A DNA stretch of 64,000 bases. It comes from Xylogone sp. PMI_703. Taxonomy: Eukaryota; Ascomycota; Leotiomycetes. Below, piece after piece: positions 36,668-48,223 of this stretch (position 1 is its first letter; each line of letters begins with the position of its first letter). The stretch spans positions 992,001 to 1,056,000 of the forward strand of contig JAJTUQ010000006.1 in assembly GCA_021399445.1 (NCBI GenBank). The letters run 5' to 3'. The position numbers were made by a program, and so were the translations under genes. The notes below the pieces were generated by a model. The model had not been told where the DNA came from. It was given only the letters and a program-made list of their open reading frames with translations, and searched no databases.

Positions 36668-37758
36668 CTACCATGGTAGATGCAACGGCGTAGGAAGTCC
36701 GGTCCCCAGAACAGGTTCGGCTGTTCCAATGTCTCCTGTATAAATCAATTAACAAAGAGCTCCGGTGATCCATAATAGAATACTTACGTGGTCCCCTTGG
36801 CGCCCAATATTCCCCAGACTTGCTGAAATCAAGCTCCTTATCAATCCACTCAATAAGGCTCTTTGCTCCCTCATCGGGCGTGACGGCTACAAACACGATA
36901 TGAGTTAGCCCAATGCCACCATAAATGTCTTTTTCATCCATCTTATCCTGGGTCCAAGAGAATGAGCAAAACATACCACCACCAGCATCCCAATACTTAT
37001 CGAATCCCACCCCCTTCGTCATCTCCGTCCTCATGAACCCCGGATGCACAATGCTGATAATAACCCCATGCTCCTTCAGATCCAGACTAAGCAGCTTCCC
37101 GACCATGTTCAGCGCCGCCTTGCTCGCATGGTGCGCGTAGTTCCCTCCTCCTTCCTTCTCGTGGCGCAGGGTGATGCTTCCTGACTCGCTGGAGACCAGG
37201 ACCACCTTGGAGCCCTTGGTTAGGTACTTTGCGTTGAATAAGCTGTGGATTATGAAGGGTGGTGATATGGCTGATGTTTCTGCGAAATCGTGTCAGCCAA
37301 GAGCAACCGTGAAAAAAAGAGGCAGTATAATTAATCTTGGGGGAAACGTACTATACATCTTAACTTCCTCGTCCCACTTTGGTCCAGAAGCAAAGTCCTC
37401 CGTAGCAAAATATCCAGCAGAAATGATCTAATTGAACCCATCAGATTCAAAGCTCTCATTCTTTCCAGAGAAGAAAAGAGCACGCAAAGCTCGGAAAGCA
37501 AACAAGACATACCACAATATCAAAAGCCTTAGCTCCTCCCTCGTCACCCAGCTTATCAAGCCCCTCAACGAGCTTCTTCCCTACATCTTCATACGACGCG
37601 TCAATGCCTGGTACCCACGTTATGTTATCAGATAGCTCCTTCGGGCCGGATGACGAGCGCGTTGTGCCGTAGACTTTGTATCCTCCTTTTGAAGCGTATG
37701 TCTTGGCGAGCGAAGCTCCTAGGCCGCGAGTTGAGCCGACGATTAGGACTTTTGGCAT
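36668..37758 (-). CDS. Short-chain dehydrogenase/reductase (C-factor-like)
   Basis: Five exons, 37758-37513, 37427-37352, 37279-36977, 36886-36788 and 36735-36668, give 263 residues with the frame kept at every junction. Rossmann motif GSTRGLG (8-14), IISAG in place of the usual NNAG after the first intron, VLVSSESGS with the active Ser, and YAHHASK with Tyr and Lys. The motif HPGFMRTEMT follows. It resembles the NAD(P)-binding C-factor/CsgA and fungal short-chain families. Substrate is unknown. The C-terminal exon is very short (22 residues) and ends LHLPW, so the last splice is the least certain. Confidence 0.87.
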
Positions 37759-38371
37759 GGCTGTCTTTTGTAAAGCTATATGTGGTGGGGATTTCGAATT
37801 GCAGTGAGGAAATTATTTCTTGATTATGGTAGGTTTTTGTTTTAATTATGCTTCAACTGCTGAGGGGGTTAGAAGGGTGAGCTTAAGCTTGAGCTTGGAC
37901 TGGAGGGGTATTTAGTATGATAGGGAAGGCGATGCGGGATGACGACTTTCTTGCCCCACTGAATTGCTTATCGATAACGAAGGTGACCCACTGGATGGTA
38001 CAATAACTTGATGACTTAATGGCAGGGCTGTGTTTGATGTAAGGAGCTTTAGCATGTGGTGATTAGTAAGTCCCAAAGTGCATTGTTGCATTTGGTTTCA
38101 GTCCGTTAATTGGCATGTGAATTGAACTGGCTTTCCGGATGGAGGAGATGATTCTCTCAAAATCTCAAAAGAGGGGTGGATTGTTTAGATGAAATGATGA
38201 GATTGCATTGCCCGGTATGTTTTCAATACATTGGCAGTTACACTCCAGGTTGCAATGGAATTGAAGATACTAAATATAAGACAGGAAGTTGCAAATAATC
38301 ATTGCTTTGTCAATTGCTACATAAGAGTATCATAAGCCTCATATCGTGGTCTCGTTTACTACCCCGCTTCA
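37759..38371. other. Intergenic region, nothing recognised
   Basis: Promoter side of the SDR and 3' flank of the DUF427 gene, both minus strand. No open frame or repeat of note. Confidence 0.5.
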
Positions 38372-38919
38372 CTAATTCTGCTCAATGGTGACCTTGTTTG
38401 GGTCTACCACACCAACATTGTCAGTTCAAAATCTCAAAAAAATGCACAATCCCATATTATTAACAATGTGTCGAGGTTGGACTTACAGAACGCAACATAA
38501 TCCTTAATGTGGGTCGCCTTCTCAAGCGGCTGCGGGTAGTACCACGCCGCATTCTTCAACTCAGTCCCTGTCATCATATAAGTTCATGCGCTTCCGGCTC
38601 AAATGTCTCGGAATCTTACCTCCAGCCTTAATGGTGTAGTATGAAGCATTTCCCTTCCAGGGACATCTGGTGTGCAAATCCGTCGTCGTCATTACGTCCA
38701 TGTTCACGGATCTTTTTATTATCATCTCAGCACGGATACCCTCAGAGGAGAGCACGAGAATACTCACGAAGGTGGGAACTAGAGAAGGTGGGAATAAGCT
38801 AACAAGGTCAAGAGTTGAAATTGATAAAAGACCTGGCTTACATAGACATTTCCCTCGACAACTTCGTAGTTGTCGGTCTCAGCGATGACCTGGCCACCGA
38901 CGGAAGCTTTGGCGTGCAT
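38372..38919 (-). CDS. DUF427 family protein with an 11-base exon
   Basis: Five exons: 38919-38842, 38778-38768 (only 11 bases), 38711-38620, 38567-38487 and 38403-38372, giving 97 residues, the normal length for a single DUF427 domain. Conserved signatures appear only when all are joined: AETDNYEVVEGNVYFPPSSV, then TRCPWKGNASYYT, LKNAAWYYPQPLEKA and HIKDYVAFYP. Introns are 52-83 bases with standard GT-AG ends. DUF427 proteins form a small beta-rich fold and are widespread in bacteria and fungi; their role is unknown. No signal peptide, so probably cytosolic. Confidence 0.9.
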
Positions 38920-39919
38920 CTTGATTCTTAAGTACAGTTGTGAACTCAGGGAGTATTTTCAGATTGTTGTTGTATGATCAATTGTGTTACCTGCAGTAGA
39001 GCTATAGGCTTATATATATGCAATCAGCTACCCCCCACAGGCTTGTCTTACGCATATTGGATTTGGAATCACTGCATGAGGCCCATAACTCCGATCACGT
39101 GATGCTTAACTGATTCCTCATTTGAAGAGGCTGTGGCAGAGGGTCTGATATACTTTGCATATATGATGTACGAGGCAGTGGCTTGGTTTGATATCAGACG
39201 TAACGGCGTTACATTTACGGAGATAAGTGTTGGCTTTGAAGACATCTTCGTGTTGTGGCAATGCGGTCATATATCGGTGCACAGTCTTCATACTACTACC
39301 TCCATGCAGACTATTCTAGTTATTTGAAGTATTTGAATTGTTTGCCTTTCATAGTTGCCTTCACAGGATTGTATTGAAGTGCTGACATAGATTGAGTTAT
39401 CTGGTTTGGACTAGCTAATTAGATTTCATTGTTACGCCCCTTCCCCTATGTGGTTCAAGCGCAATTATTAGGCTACTACGGATAAATTATATTCAATTGG
39501 CTGCTGTTGTAGACATAACGATGTACAGTACAAAGACATAAATCAGGAAATCTCTCCATACACTTGGCCCTGAGCTCCATCAATTATGATTGGTTACGGT
39601 TGATTCATTGAGCAATCTCTCGACAGGCAGTGATATCTCTTCTTTAGATGCTATGAAACATGGTTAAATCTGTCACTGTTATGCTGCCTAAGAATCCTAT
39701 CTAGAGCGGGCCAAACACCAGCTAAGGCTATACACCTGGTTGAGAGACTTTATTTCAAGATGTTGGGGCCAATTTTGTTGCCTAGCAACAACGAATACTA
39801 TAAAACCAGAGCCAAATACTGAATAGGTCCAGAATTATATCTCCTCCTCCAAGTCGCCATTCTCTAGAAAATTCCAAGCCTGGATCTCAACACATGCTAT
39901 AGAACCAGAAACTATCAAG
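38920..39919. other. Intergenic region between divergent genes
   Basis: About 1 kb between the starts of the DUF427 gene (minus) and the hydrolase gene (plus). TATATATATG at about 39011-39020 lies some 95 bases before the DUF427 start and is a TATA candidate. A 64-codon frame at 39133 has no family support. Confidence 0.5.
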
Positions 39920-41050
39920 ATGGCCGAGGATTTACCACCAATTGCCATGATCCGGAAGGCGCTCGCACAGATGGAGCTTGCAGGCATTGAAGCCCTGGGA
40001 CCTTGTCCTGCGGATCTCTCAGAGGCATGGATCGATATCGACCTCGACAAGGACTCGACAAATGGATATAAGAGCCGTACCAAGCTTGTCTGGCCCAAGC
40101 CGTCAAACAATTGGCAAGGTCAGAATGAGTCCTGTCCGCTTGTTGTCTATTTCCACGGCGGCGGCTTTTCAGCAGGCAGCCCAGATATGGTGCTGAACGC
40201 AGCTCGTGCATTCGCTTCCTGCTTTCATTGTGTTGTAGCTTGTCCATCTTACCAGCTCACTCCCGAGTATCCTTTCCCCGCGCCAGTACAAAGCGCTTGG
40301 CAAGTCTGCACTTGGCTTTCCCAACCTAGCAATCTCAATGAAGGGCCATTATTTGGCACCGGCATCTCGGTCGATACAAAGCTCGGGTTTGTCATTGGTG
40401 GTGTCAGTGCAGGAGGAACCATTGCGGCTGCCGTGGGAGGTATGTCTTGCTCTTACTTACTCAGAGTATGGCATTTCCAAGACGAATACTAACAGTCAAT
40501 AGGCATTGCAGCTGTGGAGAAGGCTGGTAAAGAGGACTTCACAACCTCAGTCGGGCTGAATCGCATGCAGAGCTCTATTACTGGCATTTTTGCGGGATTG
40601 CCCATGCTCGTCCATGAGGATATGCTACCAGATCATTTTAAAAATATGTTTCACTCAAGAGTAGATAACGCGGATGTCGAGGGGTTCAACACGAGTGCAA
40701 TACGTAACATTGAGCAGAACCTAAACGGCCACTATCACTCTCCATGGTTCTCACCACTCAATGTCAACCTCAATGACGCAGACATCGCTCAGCATCATGC
40801 CGAGAAGGTTTTTGTGTATGGAGGTTCCCTAGACCCTCTACGTGATGATGCCGTTATCTATGACAAGTATATGCGAGGTATAAATTCTGTCCGGTCGCGG
40901 CGTCAGATACTAGAAGGCCAAAATCATGTGGCCTGGGTATCTCCTCTGTGGCCGGCTAGCCATTCGAGGTTGATTAAGGAAACAACTATGAATGGCATGA
41001 GCTGGCTTCTAGGAAGGGAATGGAATCAAGAGACTGAGTTGCCATATTGA
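39920..41050 (+). CDS. Alpha/beta hydrolase, hormone-sensitive lipase (HSL) type
   Basis: Two exons, 39920-40439 and 40503-41050, joined over a 63-base intron with TACTAAC branch site, give 355 residues. HSL-family features: oxyanion motif YFHGGGF near 75-81, nucleophile elbow GVSAGG near 165-170, acid residue in GSLDPLRDD and His in QNHVAW near the C-terminus. The lid region between carries no membrane segment. There is no signal peptide, suggesting an intracellular carboxylesterase acting on small esters or lactones. Neighbours give no clear pathway. Confidence 0.9.
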
Positions 41051-41450
41051 GGTGGTAGCAACTATGAAACTCCACTATTGTATATGCTAAAGATTGCATG
41101 CTGGTGACATCAGCAGAAGACTATCACAAAAGATAAGAGAATGTCAGCTCCATGCCAAGCGCCAGTGTCAACAGATTCTTGAGAGTTGTGTGAACAAATA
41201 ACTACACATAAGAGACCTGTAATATTATGGCATATAATAAAATCTGGGCCGTCCATACTTCGTACAACAAAGGGACAGCTTTGGACTAGACTCTCTTATC
41301 CTTACACAAACCTTACATTGAGGTAGCAGCAAAACAAATCTTCAACTGGCTGGTTAGAATTATTACCATTATTACTAACCTTGAAACCTAGAGCTCTCCT
41401 CTCTTCATCCTCAATTCCTTGGCTTACATTTTCTCAGTTGGCCAATACAA
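41051..41450. other. Intergenic region between convergent genes
   Basis: 3' flanks of the hydrolase and the following unknown gene. AT-rich; no gene seen. Confidence 0.5.
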
Positions 41451-42752
41451 TCATCGATACGCAACCCCGCTGAAAGCCTCAAACCACAATTGCGATTCCA
41501 CAGGTGTTGTTGCCGTACGGTGAGTAGGCGATTCGAGCCTCTCAATAGCTCCTCCTCTTCGAAGGCCATCCTCGGTTCTCATCCACAGAAAGGGAGAGCC
41601 TAGCTCCAATAGAGCGCCCAATCTTGCACCTTCAATAGAGCCTTCTGAGATATGTTCTAGAATACGATCTTGAATCTCGATCGGAAGGTTGTGAATCCAT
41701 GTACGAGGTTGACGAAAGGCGAATAGAAGACCGCGTAGAAGTAGAGTTATTGCAGTGGATGATGGTGTATCGATACCATTGAGGAAAACAGCCGGCGGCG
41801 TGCAAAGTATGGTCCCTTGGTTGTCAATACGGCATAAAGCAATATGCTTCACAGATAAGAGCATATAAACATGAAAACTGGCAAGTGTAGCTATTTCATT
41901 TGGCTTGCGGTTCTTCATAGCATTGGATCGTGCCAGCTGCATTCCGTACTCCAGGTCCTGGTTCAACACAACGTTGATGTGTCCTAAACGAATTAGATGC
42001 TCTTTGCAAGGCTGCCAGGAGGGGAGCTGGTGGATCCAAACATATGGACCTCGTTCAGATGTATGCATCCATCTTGAGGCTACCTCGACAACCTTGAAAT
42101 CGAGAGTTGCCATGCAGATAATGGCGCGAGCTAGCTTGCAGAAGGTAGAGTCACCATAGGAGTGACGGAGGATGTGCCGCCATTGATGAGCAAAATCTGA
42201 GAGAATTCGGGTCACAAATGGAAGACGGCGCAAAGGGAGAGGTGAGGAGGGAGTCCATGATTGGTATTGAAATCGAGGGAGTTCAAGACTGGGAGGAGAC
42301 AGTACTTGAGATAAGGTAAAATCAGCAAGTGTCACTGATTCATCTTCGCGGAAACGTGAAAGAGGGAGTTGAAGAGTCCTGGTCTCATCCTGAAAGAGCA
42401 GTACATCGCTATCAAGATTGAAGATGTACACTGTGACAAGGGCCTGGCGCTCGTCACCGAAGGGGTTTACGATGTCATCTTGTTGAGCCCATTTGACGTC
42501 AATGCCTAGGAATAGGGAATTAAATGTGGTTTCTGGGTGGTAAAGAGTTAGATCTATTAGACAAGATCCTGGTGGGATTTACCTTTGGATGTGCCGTTTA
42601 GAATCTTTGAGAACAAGGGAATCGCAGTATCAATGCTGACTCTACGACTAGCACGCGCATAGACTAATCCTGAGGATCGTGTGAGATGAGAGCGACAAAA
42701 GAGAAACCTGTAGCACTATACCATCTGTGGTCATGTAGAAAACCGTGGACAT
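41451..42752 (-). CDS. Conserved fungal protein of unknown function
   Basis: Three exons, 42752-42722, 42669-42583 and 42505-41451, give 390 residues. The first donor (GTATAG) and acceptor (CCTCAG) restore MTTDGLVYARAS, and the second join gives GTSKGIDVKWAQQDD; both keep one frame. The protein has a mixed beta N-terminal half (VYIFNLDSDVLLF) and an alpha-helical second half, with LPIEIQDRILEHISEG near 310, loosely like an F-box helix, and a C-terminal LGALLELGSPFLW segment. No catalytic motif, signal peptide or membrane span. I do not recognise a named domain. Confidence 0.7.
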
Positions 42753-43906
42753 TATTATGCCATGCTTCAGTGAGACAGACTAGGACGGCAGAGGTTGGAA
42801 CGTATGGGAGGCAGTGGACTCAAGTAGAGCACCAAACCTGAAGAAGCCGTACATGACGAGAGCGCCACAAACATGGCGGTATATATACGTCTGAGAAAAG
42901 GGCTCTATGATATATGAACGTATAAATTTGCCCATCACATTCATGAGCCTATCCGACGATGGCCGGGCGAGACCTGCAATCAACTCACGCCCCAGATACT
43001 GCATCTCGACGACCCGTGCTTATCCATGCTAGCGTAATATAGCAGTACGCGGCGTATCAGGCCAAACCACCGCTGCAGTCTGTGCTCTTCAATAGACTTG
43101 CAAGCGTTCGGCCCGGAACGAAAGTACAGTAATTATTGAGTTTGTACGGAGTAGGTGAGTGTTAGTGGAGCTCCATTCGAGCTGGATCGAATCGGATTTG
43201 GGTAAATCATGATCCGATCCGCGTCCAGGGATGTGGTTGGGTCCAGATCTTGTAGAAAACGATTCCAAATCGATAAAGGTTGCTCTCCCTTTTTGGAAAT
43301 TTCGCAAAATGTACATTTTTGACCTCGTTAAATCTGTGTAAGATGCACACCAATGTACGTACTGACTAAATACTTCAGCGGTATTTGAAATTTATATTAT
43401 ATAAAAATTGATTCTACTCAATAAAAATATATAATTTTATTGTTTTTTATTCATTACCATGACATTGTTATCAGGTTAAATCTTACTGTACTGTACTCTA
43501 TAACAGCATAAACTACGGAGTACTCGGCTCACTCAATTGACCTCCATTTAGGTTGATTGAGCGAGCTGAGTATTAAACAATAATTATCCCCTTGGGTGCC
43601 AGGTTAATGTCGTCCAATTTTGCCAGGCATTAATTTCTGCGCATTGAAACTAGATGTTGGATTATTCTTTTATACATTTTGTTAGACCATAAATCATCAT
43701 AGTAACCCATAAATTAATGGTATTCGGTTTTGAATGTTGAGTTTGAGTTGATTAAAATGCCGATTCGCTTAAACTGGCACCCGCCTGCAACTTGGTATGC
43801 CATAGCCATCTTGCCTTGGAACATCGGCAAAATTTCCAGCCACTAAAAAAGATGTCCAGCCTCGTCGAGAGAGCTAAAAGAATTCAGCGATAGCAACGGT
43901 TTGCGC
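42753..43906. other. Intergenic region, AT-rich centre
   Basis: Divergent promoters of the unknown gene and TRM1. AT-rich between 43380 and 43480. Two copies of the TACGGAGTA word occur at 43145-43153 and 43514-43523. A 74-codon minus-strand frame (42780-43004) opens just upstream of the unknown gene but has no support as a protein. Confidence 0.5.
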
Positions 43907-46084
43907 ATGAATGTGTTCCAGACCCCGCTTCGTGTAGGGCTGAGAGGAAGATATGTTTCTTCTGCAGCTCGAGGACTGATATTCACTTTGACAGCAAGAG
44001 CTTACTCTACTCCACCTACCTTCACCACCACTACAATGGCCGATATCACGGCTGTTCCTGCTGCCAACCAGCATATCACCCATGACGGCAAAGAGTACAC
44101 CACTGTTAAAGAAGGCCTAGCATACATCCTTATACCAGCTGAGGCTGCAACAATCCCACAGACTTCACCAAAAGGCGATAATCAGCCTCAATCCGTTTTC
44201 TACAACCCTATCCAGCAGTTCAATCGAGACCTTAGTGTTTTGGCGATCAAAGCTTACGGTGAAGGCCTGCTTCAGCAAAGGCAACAATTGGCAGCTCTGA
44301 AACACAAGAATAAGAAAAGGAAACGAGGCAATGACGAGAGTTTAGCTAGCAATGGTAGAAAAGCTGCAAAAGTCGATCAGGAAACCGGCCTGGCTTCCAA
44401 TGGTGCTGAAGAAGCTGCAAGTTTAGGAAAAGAGGAGAATGTGCATGAGAAAGAAGCCACTGAACCTGCACCGATCTCAGAAGAACGACAGGCTGAAGCA
44501 GGTTTGGAGCCTCCTCCTGAAGCTGAAGCACGAGCGCCAGACGAACAGCAAGAGCAGCAAGAGCAGCAAGACGGTAATGCGGAGCAGCAACCTCGACAGA
44601 CCCCCTTCACGATCTTGGATGCTCTATCTGCAACTGGGCTCCGAGCTCTCCGCTATGCAAAGGAGATCCCGTTCACCACGTCCATAACCGCGAACGATCT
44701 CTTGCCAGAAGCCACTAAATCCATTAATTTGAACGTTCAGCACAACCAGCTAGTCGACAAGATTCATGCAACTACTGGCAACGCAATAGCTCACATGTAT
44801 AACTGCATTGGTGGCCCTACGGATGCAAAGGGACCTGCAAAGCCAAAATATACTGTCATTGACCTTGATCCGTATGGCACGGCAGCTCCATTCCTAGATG
44901 CAGCCGTTCAAGCTGTGGCTGATAATGGTCTTCTTTGTGTTACCTGCACGGATGCTGGGGTTTGGGCGTCAGCTAGCTACCCTGAAAAGGCATTCTCGCT
45001 GTACGGAGGTACGCCTATCAAAGGACAGCATTCTCACGAGGGAGGTCTAAGACTTATTCTACACTCAATTGCAACCACTGCTGCGCGGTATGGTTACGCC
45101 ATTGAACCACTACTTTCTCTGTCAATTGATTTCTACGCTCGAATGTTTGTGCGAGTATATAAATCCCCGGCGGATGTCAAGTTCCTGGCTGGTAGAACAA
45201 TGCTTGTCTACAATTGTGACCAGGGATGTGGTGCCTGGACTACGCAGATGCTAGCTAGGAATAAACTTGCACCAAATAAGAAAGGAAGCGGCTACTTTTA
45301 TAAACATACACTTTCACTGGGGCCGGTAACTAGTGAATATTGCCCCCATTGTGGATCAAAAACTCACATGGCTGGGCCAATGTATGCCGGACCTTTACAC
45401 TCCCAAGAATTTATTAAGAGAATTCTTGATGATTTACCAAACGTCTCAAAGGATACCTACGCTACAACAGAGAGAATCGAGGGTATGCTTTCAGTAGCCC
45501 TAGAAGAAATCATCCCGCCTCTCGAAGAGGACACCAAATCTCCGTATTATACCGACTCAAACAAGCCCAAAAAGTATGACCCAACCACGATAGACCACTA
45601 CCCTTTCTCGTTCATCCCGTCTGTCCTCTCAAAATTCCTGCACTGCGTTACACCACATGACCTTGCCATGCGTGGCGCATTACGACATCTGGGATACAGA
45701 GTCGTAAGAAGTCATACCAAACCCGGAAGCATCAAGACTGATGCGCCTTGGGAGGTTATATGGGAAGTGATGAGGGAATGGGTAAAACAGAAGGCGCCCA
45801 TTCGGGACGGGGCTATTCGAGAAGGGTCAGCAGCGTGGAGACTTATGGGATATGGAGAGAGGACAAAAGATGCTGGTGATGAAAGCGGTGATGAGGCTAC
45901 CAAGAGCGGCAGTAATGGAACGAAGAAAGATGGCGCGAATAGTACCAATGGCGAGCGTGCCAAACTTGATGTGGTTTTTGATGAAAAACTTGGGATGGAG
46001 AAGGATCCGCGAAAACTGGTGAGATACCAGATCAATCCGCGAGAGAACTGGGGACCGATGAATCGCGCAAAGGGACGCGCGTAG
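43907..46084 (+). CDS. trm1: tRNA (guanine26-N2)-dimethyltransferase
   Basis: Single exon, 725 residues. Adds two methyl groups to G26 of tRNAs using S-adenosylmethionine. Signatures: EGLAYILIP substrate-contact segment near 65, VFYNPIQQFNRDLSVLAI, SAM site ILDALSATGLRALRYAKE near 235-255, IDLDPYGTAAPF, CTDAG, and a C-terminal Cys set CDQGCGAW and CPHCG for zinc. A low-complexity Glu/Gln insert (about 125-230, with KKRKRG) splits the N-terminal motifs from the SAM domain and likely provides a nuclear signal. The first ATG (43907) begins a basic, Arg/Ser-rich mitochondrial-type leader; a second in-frame ATG at 44036 (MADITAV) would give a nuclear/cytosolic form, as known for yeast TRM1. Confidence 0.96.
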   Translation: MNVFQTPLRVGLRGRYVSSAARGLIFTLTARAYSTPPTFTTTTMADITAVPAANQHITHDGKEYTTVKEGLAYILIPAEAATIPQTSPKGDNQPQSVFYNPIQQFNRDLSVLAIKAYGEGLLQQRQQLAALKHKNKKRKRGNDESLASNGRKAAKVDQETGLASNGAEEAASLGKEENVHEKEATEPAPISEERQAEAGLEPPPEAEARAPDEQQEQQEQQDGNAEQQPRQTPFTILDALSATGLRALRYAKEIPFTTSITANDLLPEATKSINLNVQHNQLVDKIHATTGNAIAHMYNCIGGPTDAKGPAKPKYTVIDLDPYGTAAPFLDAAVQAVADNGLLCVTCTDAGVWASASYPEKAFSLYGGTPIKGQHSHEGGLRLILHSIATTAARYGYAIEPLLSLSIDFYARMFVRVYKSPADVKFLAGRTMLVYNCDQGCGAWTTQMLARNKLAPNKKGSGYFYKHTLSLGPVTSEYCPHCGSKTHMAGPMYAGPLHSQEFIKRILDDLPNVSKDTYATTERIEGMLSVALEEIIPPLEEDTKSPYYTDSNKPKKYDPTTIDHYPFSFIPSVLSKFLHCVTPHDLAMRGALRHLGYRVVRSHTKPGSIKTDAPWEVIWEVMREWVKQKAPIRDGAIREGSAAWRLMGYGERTKDAGDESGDEATKSGSNGTKKDGANSTNGERAKLDVVFDEKLGMEKDPRKLVRYQINPRENWGPMNRAKGRA

Positions 46085-46394
46085 ATCTACTCCTATTTAC
46101 TCTCTTATCACAATTATGTAAAATTATATGAAATGGATACAAATGAAAATGAAGTTTGGATGAACTTGATAGGCTCTAGCACGCACTGACTGTACCAGTT
46201 TGACTGATATATTTCATTCATGATTATTGAAGGATACCTAATAAACTTGGCTTTAGTTTAACATGTTCTATAGTAGAACCAGAGCAAACGCCAACTTCCC
46301 ATGACCAAGTCCTTGATCAGTGTCCATAATGTGTCAAACTCCTAAACCCGGTAAAAGAATGGTTTACAAGAGCCAACCGACTATTGAGAGGAGC
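46085..46394. other. Intergenic region between convergent genes
   Basis: 3' flanks of TRM1 and the nuclear protein gene. No gene or repeat seen. Confidence 0.5.
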
Positions 46395-48223
46395 TTATGT
46401 CTCTTTGACGGTCTCTTCCGTAGGTTCTGAGCTAGTAGCCTCGGCTGCTTTAGCAACAGCTTCTGCATCTCCATCTAATTTCTTCTCGAGTCCACTGAGG
46501 AGATCTGGAAAGTCGTCTTCTCCTGAAGCGGGTGCTGGCTCTTTCTCCTTCTCTACACTCTCTGGTGCTGTCGGTTCCGCCGTTGTTACATCTGACGTGC
46601 TCGCCGGAATCTCCTCTTGGGCTGCAGGGGCTGAATCATTGGTCTCGTTAGTGGCGGTATCCAAGAGCATGACTTCCTGCTCTTCTGTCTCTGCCTTGGG
46701 AGATGATTTTTCTACAATCGGTGCCGCATCTACTGGCGGTACATCCGCTGATGATGTTGTTGGAATTTCAGGGGCAGGAGATTCCTTAACATCTGCAGGA
46801 GGTTCCGGTGGGGCATCTTGGCTGACATCTGGAGGGCTGGCTTCTGTTTTGATTGCTGAATTCTCGGGACTTTTCCCATCTTTGGCTTCTGGGGAGGTTA
46901 TGCTTTCAACAGTCTTAAGGGGACTTCCTGCCTTTGCGTCTGTAGGGCCAGCTTGTTCCGGCACGTCAACAGTTGGGCTTACTGTATCAGTACCAGTCAT
47001 TTCTGTATCAGCGGAAATAGTTGGGACAGGAGCCTGATCTGGCACTTCTTCTGAAGGTTTCTCTACGGCCGGTGATGCGGGCTCATCTCCTTCTTCACCA
47101 TCCTCTGGACCTTCACCGTCGTCATCTCCACCGTCTTCATTATCAGAAGCCATAACGGATTCATCAGCCATTTCTGTATCTTCATCCTTTACGGGGGTCT
47201 CTCCGGTCTGGGTATCGGGTTTTTCCTTTAGCCAATTAGGCCATGTAATTTCACAATATAAAGGGGAAGTTGACTTACATCTCCTTCCATAGCCTCACCA
47301 TTAGGTTGAGACCCAGGGGCGCTTGCAGGAACAGACTTCTTCTTTCTACCCCTTCCTGGTCCCTTAGCTTTACGTTTCGGAGGTGGGTGTCGTCGCCTTG
47401 GTGGTGCAGCCTTTGCAGCACTTAATGGAGTAGCACCGGCTCCAACAGCAGAGGTATCTTGGATAATGGATTGCGAAATAACTTCACCTTCAACTTGTTC
47501 TCCTTCGGCGAACACCACGTCTTGCACATACATATTGCCAGCTGCATCAGTGCGTCTAACTGTGGCTTTGTTCCACGTTGTTCCAGAGCTCGCGGGTGCT
47601 GGTTTCGAGGTTACTGTTATAAGACCCTTTCTTCTCTTTGCAAGATACTCCACATCAGGACCCTCTAGGTGCCTGGGAATCTGCTTCCATGCTCTCGCCG
47701 TGAATACTTCTTTAGTATTGGAAGCTTCAGGCGCTGGTCGCTTCGATACCTTTAATGAACGGGCCGCTTTCAATAATTCCTGGCTATGTTTGGGAAGAAG
47801 ATGGTAGTCTTTAGGCATACCGTGAGGTAGCTCGTCCGCCCATATATCATGCTTTTCATTCTCGTTCGCAGGAGGTTCGGGAGGCGGAGCTACAGTAACA
47901 GGCTCGCGACGCCAATGTCGGACAGGAAGACCTTTATTATGGTTAGAGAGACATAGCTGGTGCCGTATAGAAACTCACCTTCAAAGACATCATGATCTAC
48001 GTATGCTCGATTCGCGCGCCTGGACTGGCCATTGGCTCGGTACTGTTCATCATCTTCGTCAGTATCGTTATATTGTGAAAGTGATTCCTCAGAGCTCATG
48101 GAGCAAAAGAAACTGATCTCATCGGTCTCCATGATCAAAGATAATGCTTTGTTCTCGAGATGACGATAGCCTGGTGCGACATCCACCCATGAATAAGAAA
48201 AGTAAACTTACACCAGAGCCCAT
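46395..48223 (-). CDS. Acidic/basic nuclear protein with AT-hook-like motif
   Basis: Best model: exons 48223-48214, 48170-47979, 47931-47279 and 47225-46395, 561 residues, in frame throughout. The first junction (43-base intron) is weak; translation might instead start inside exon 2. A conserved-looking core covers about 60-200: DVFEGLPVRHWRREPV, DIWADELPHGMPKDYHLLP and DVEYLAKRRKGLITV. Next is a basic run RRRHPPPKRKAKGPGRGRKKK, split by nothing and resembling an AT-hook plus nuclear signal. The C-terminal 280 residues are Glu/Pro/Ala-rich and disordered, ending near DDFPDLLSGLEKKL. Likely a chromatin-associated nuclear factor; no named family recognised. Confidence 0.7.

Noticed and set aside
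42780..43004. 74-codon minus-strand open frame just upstream of the unknown gene at 41451-42752
   Set aside because: Cannot be joined to the downstream gene by good splice sites, and the gene already has a sound start at 42752.
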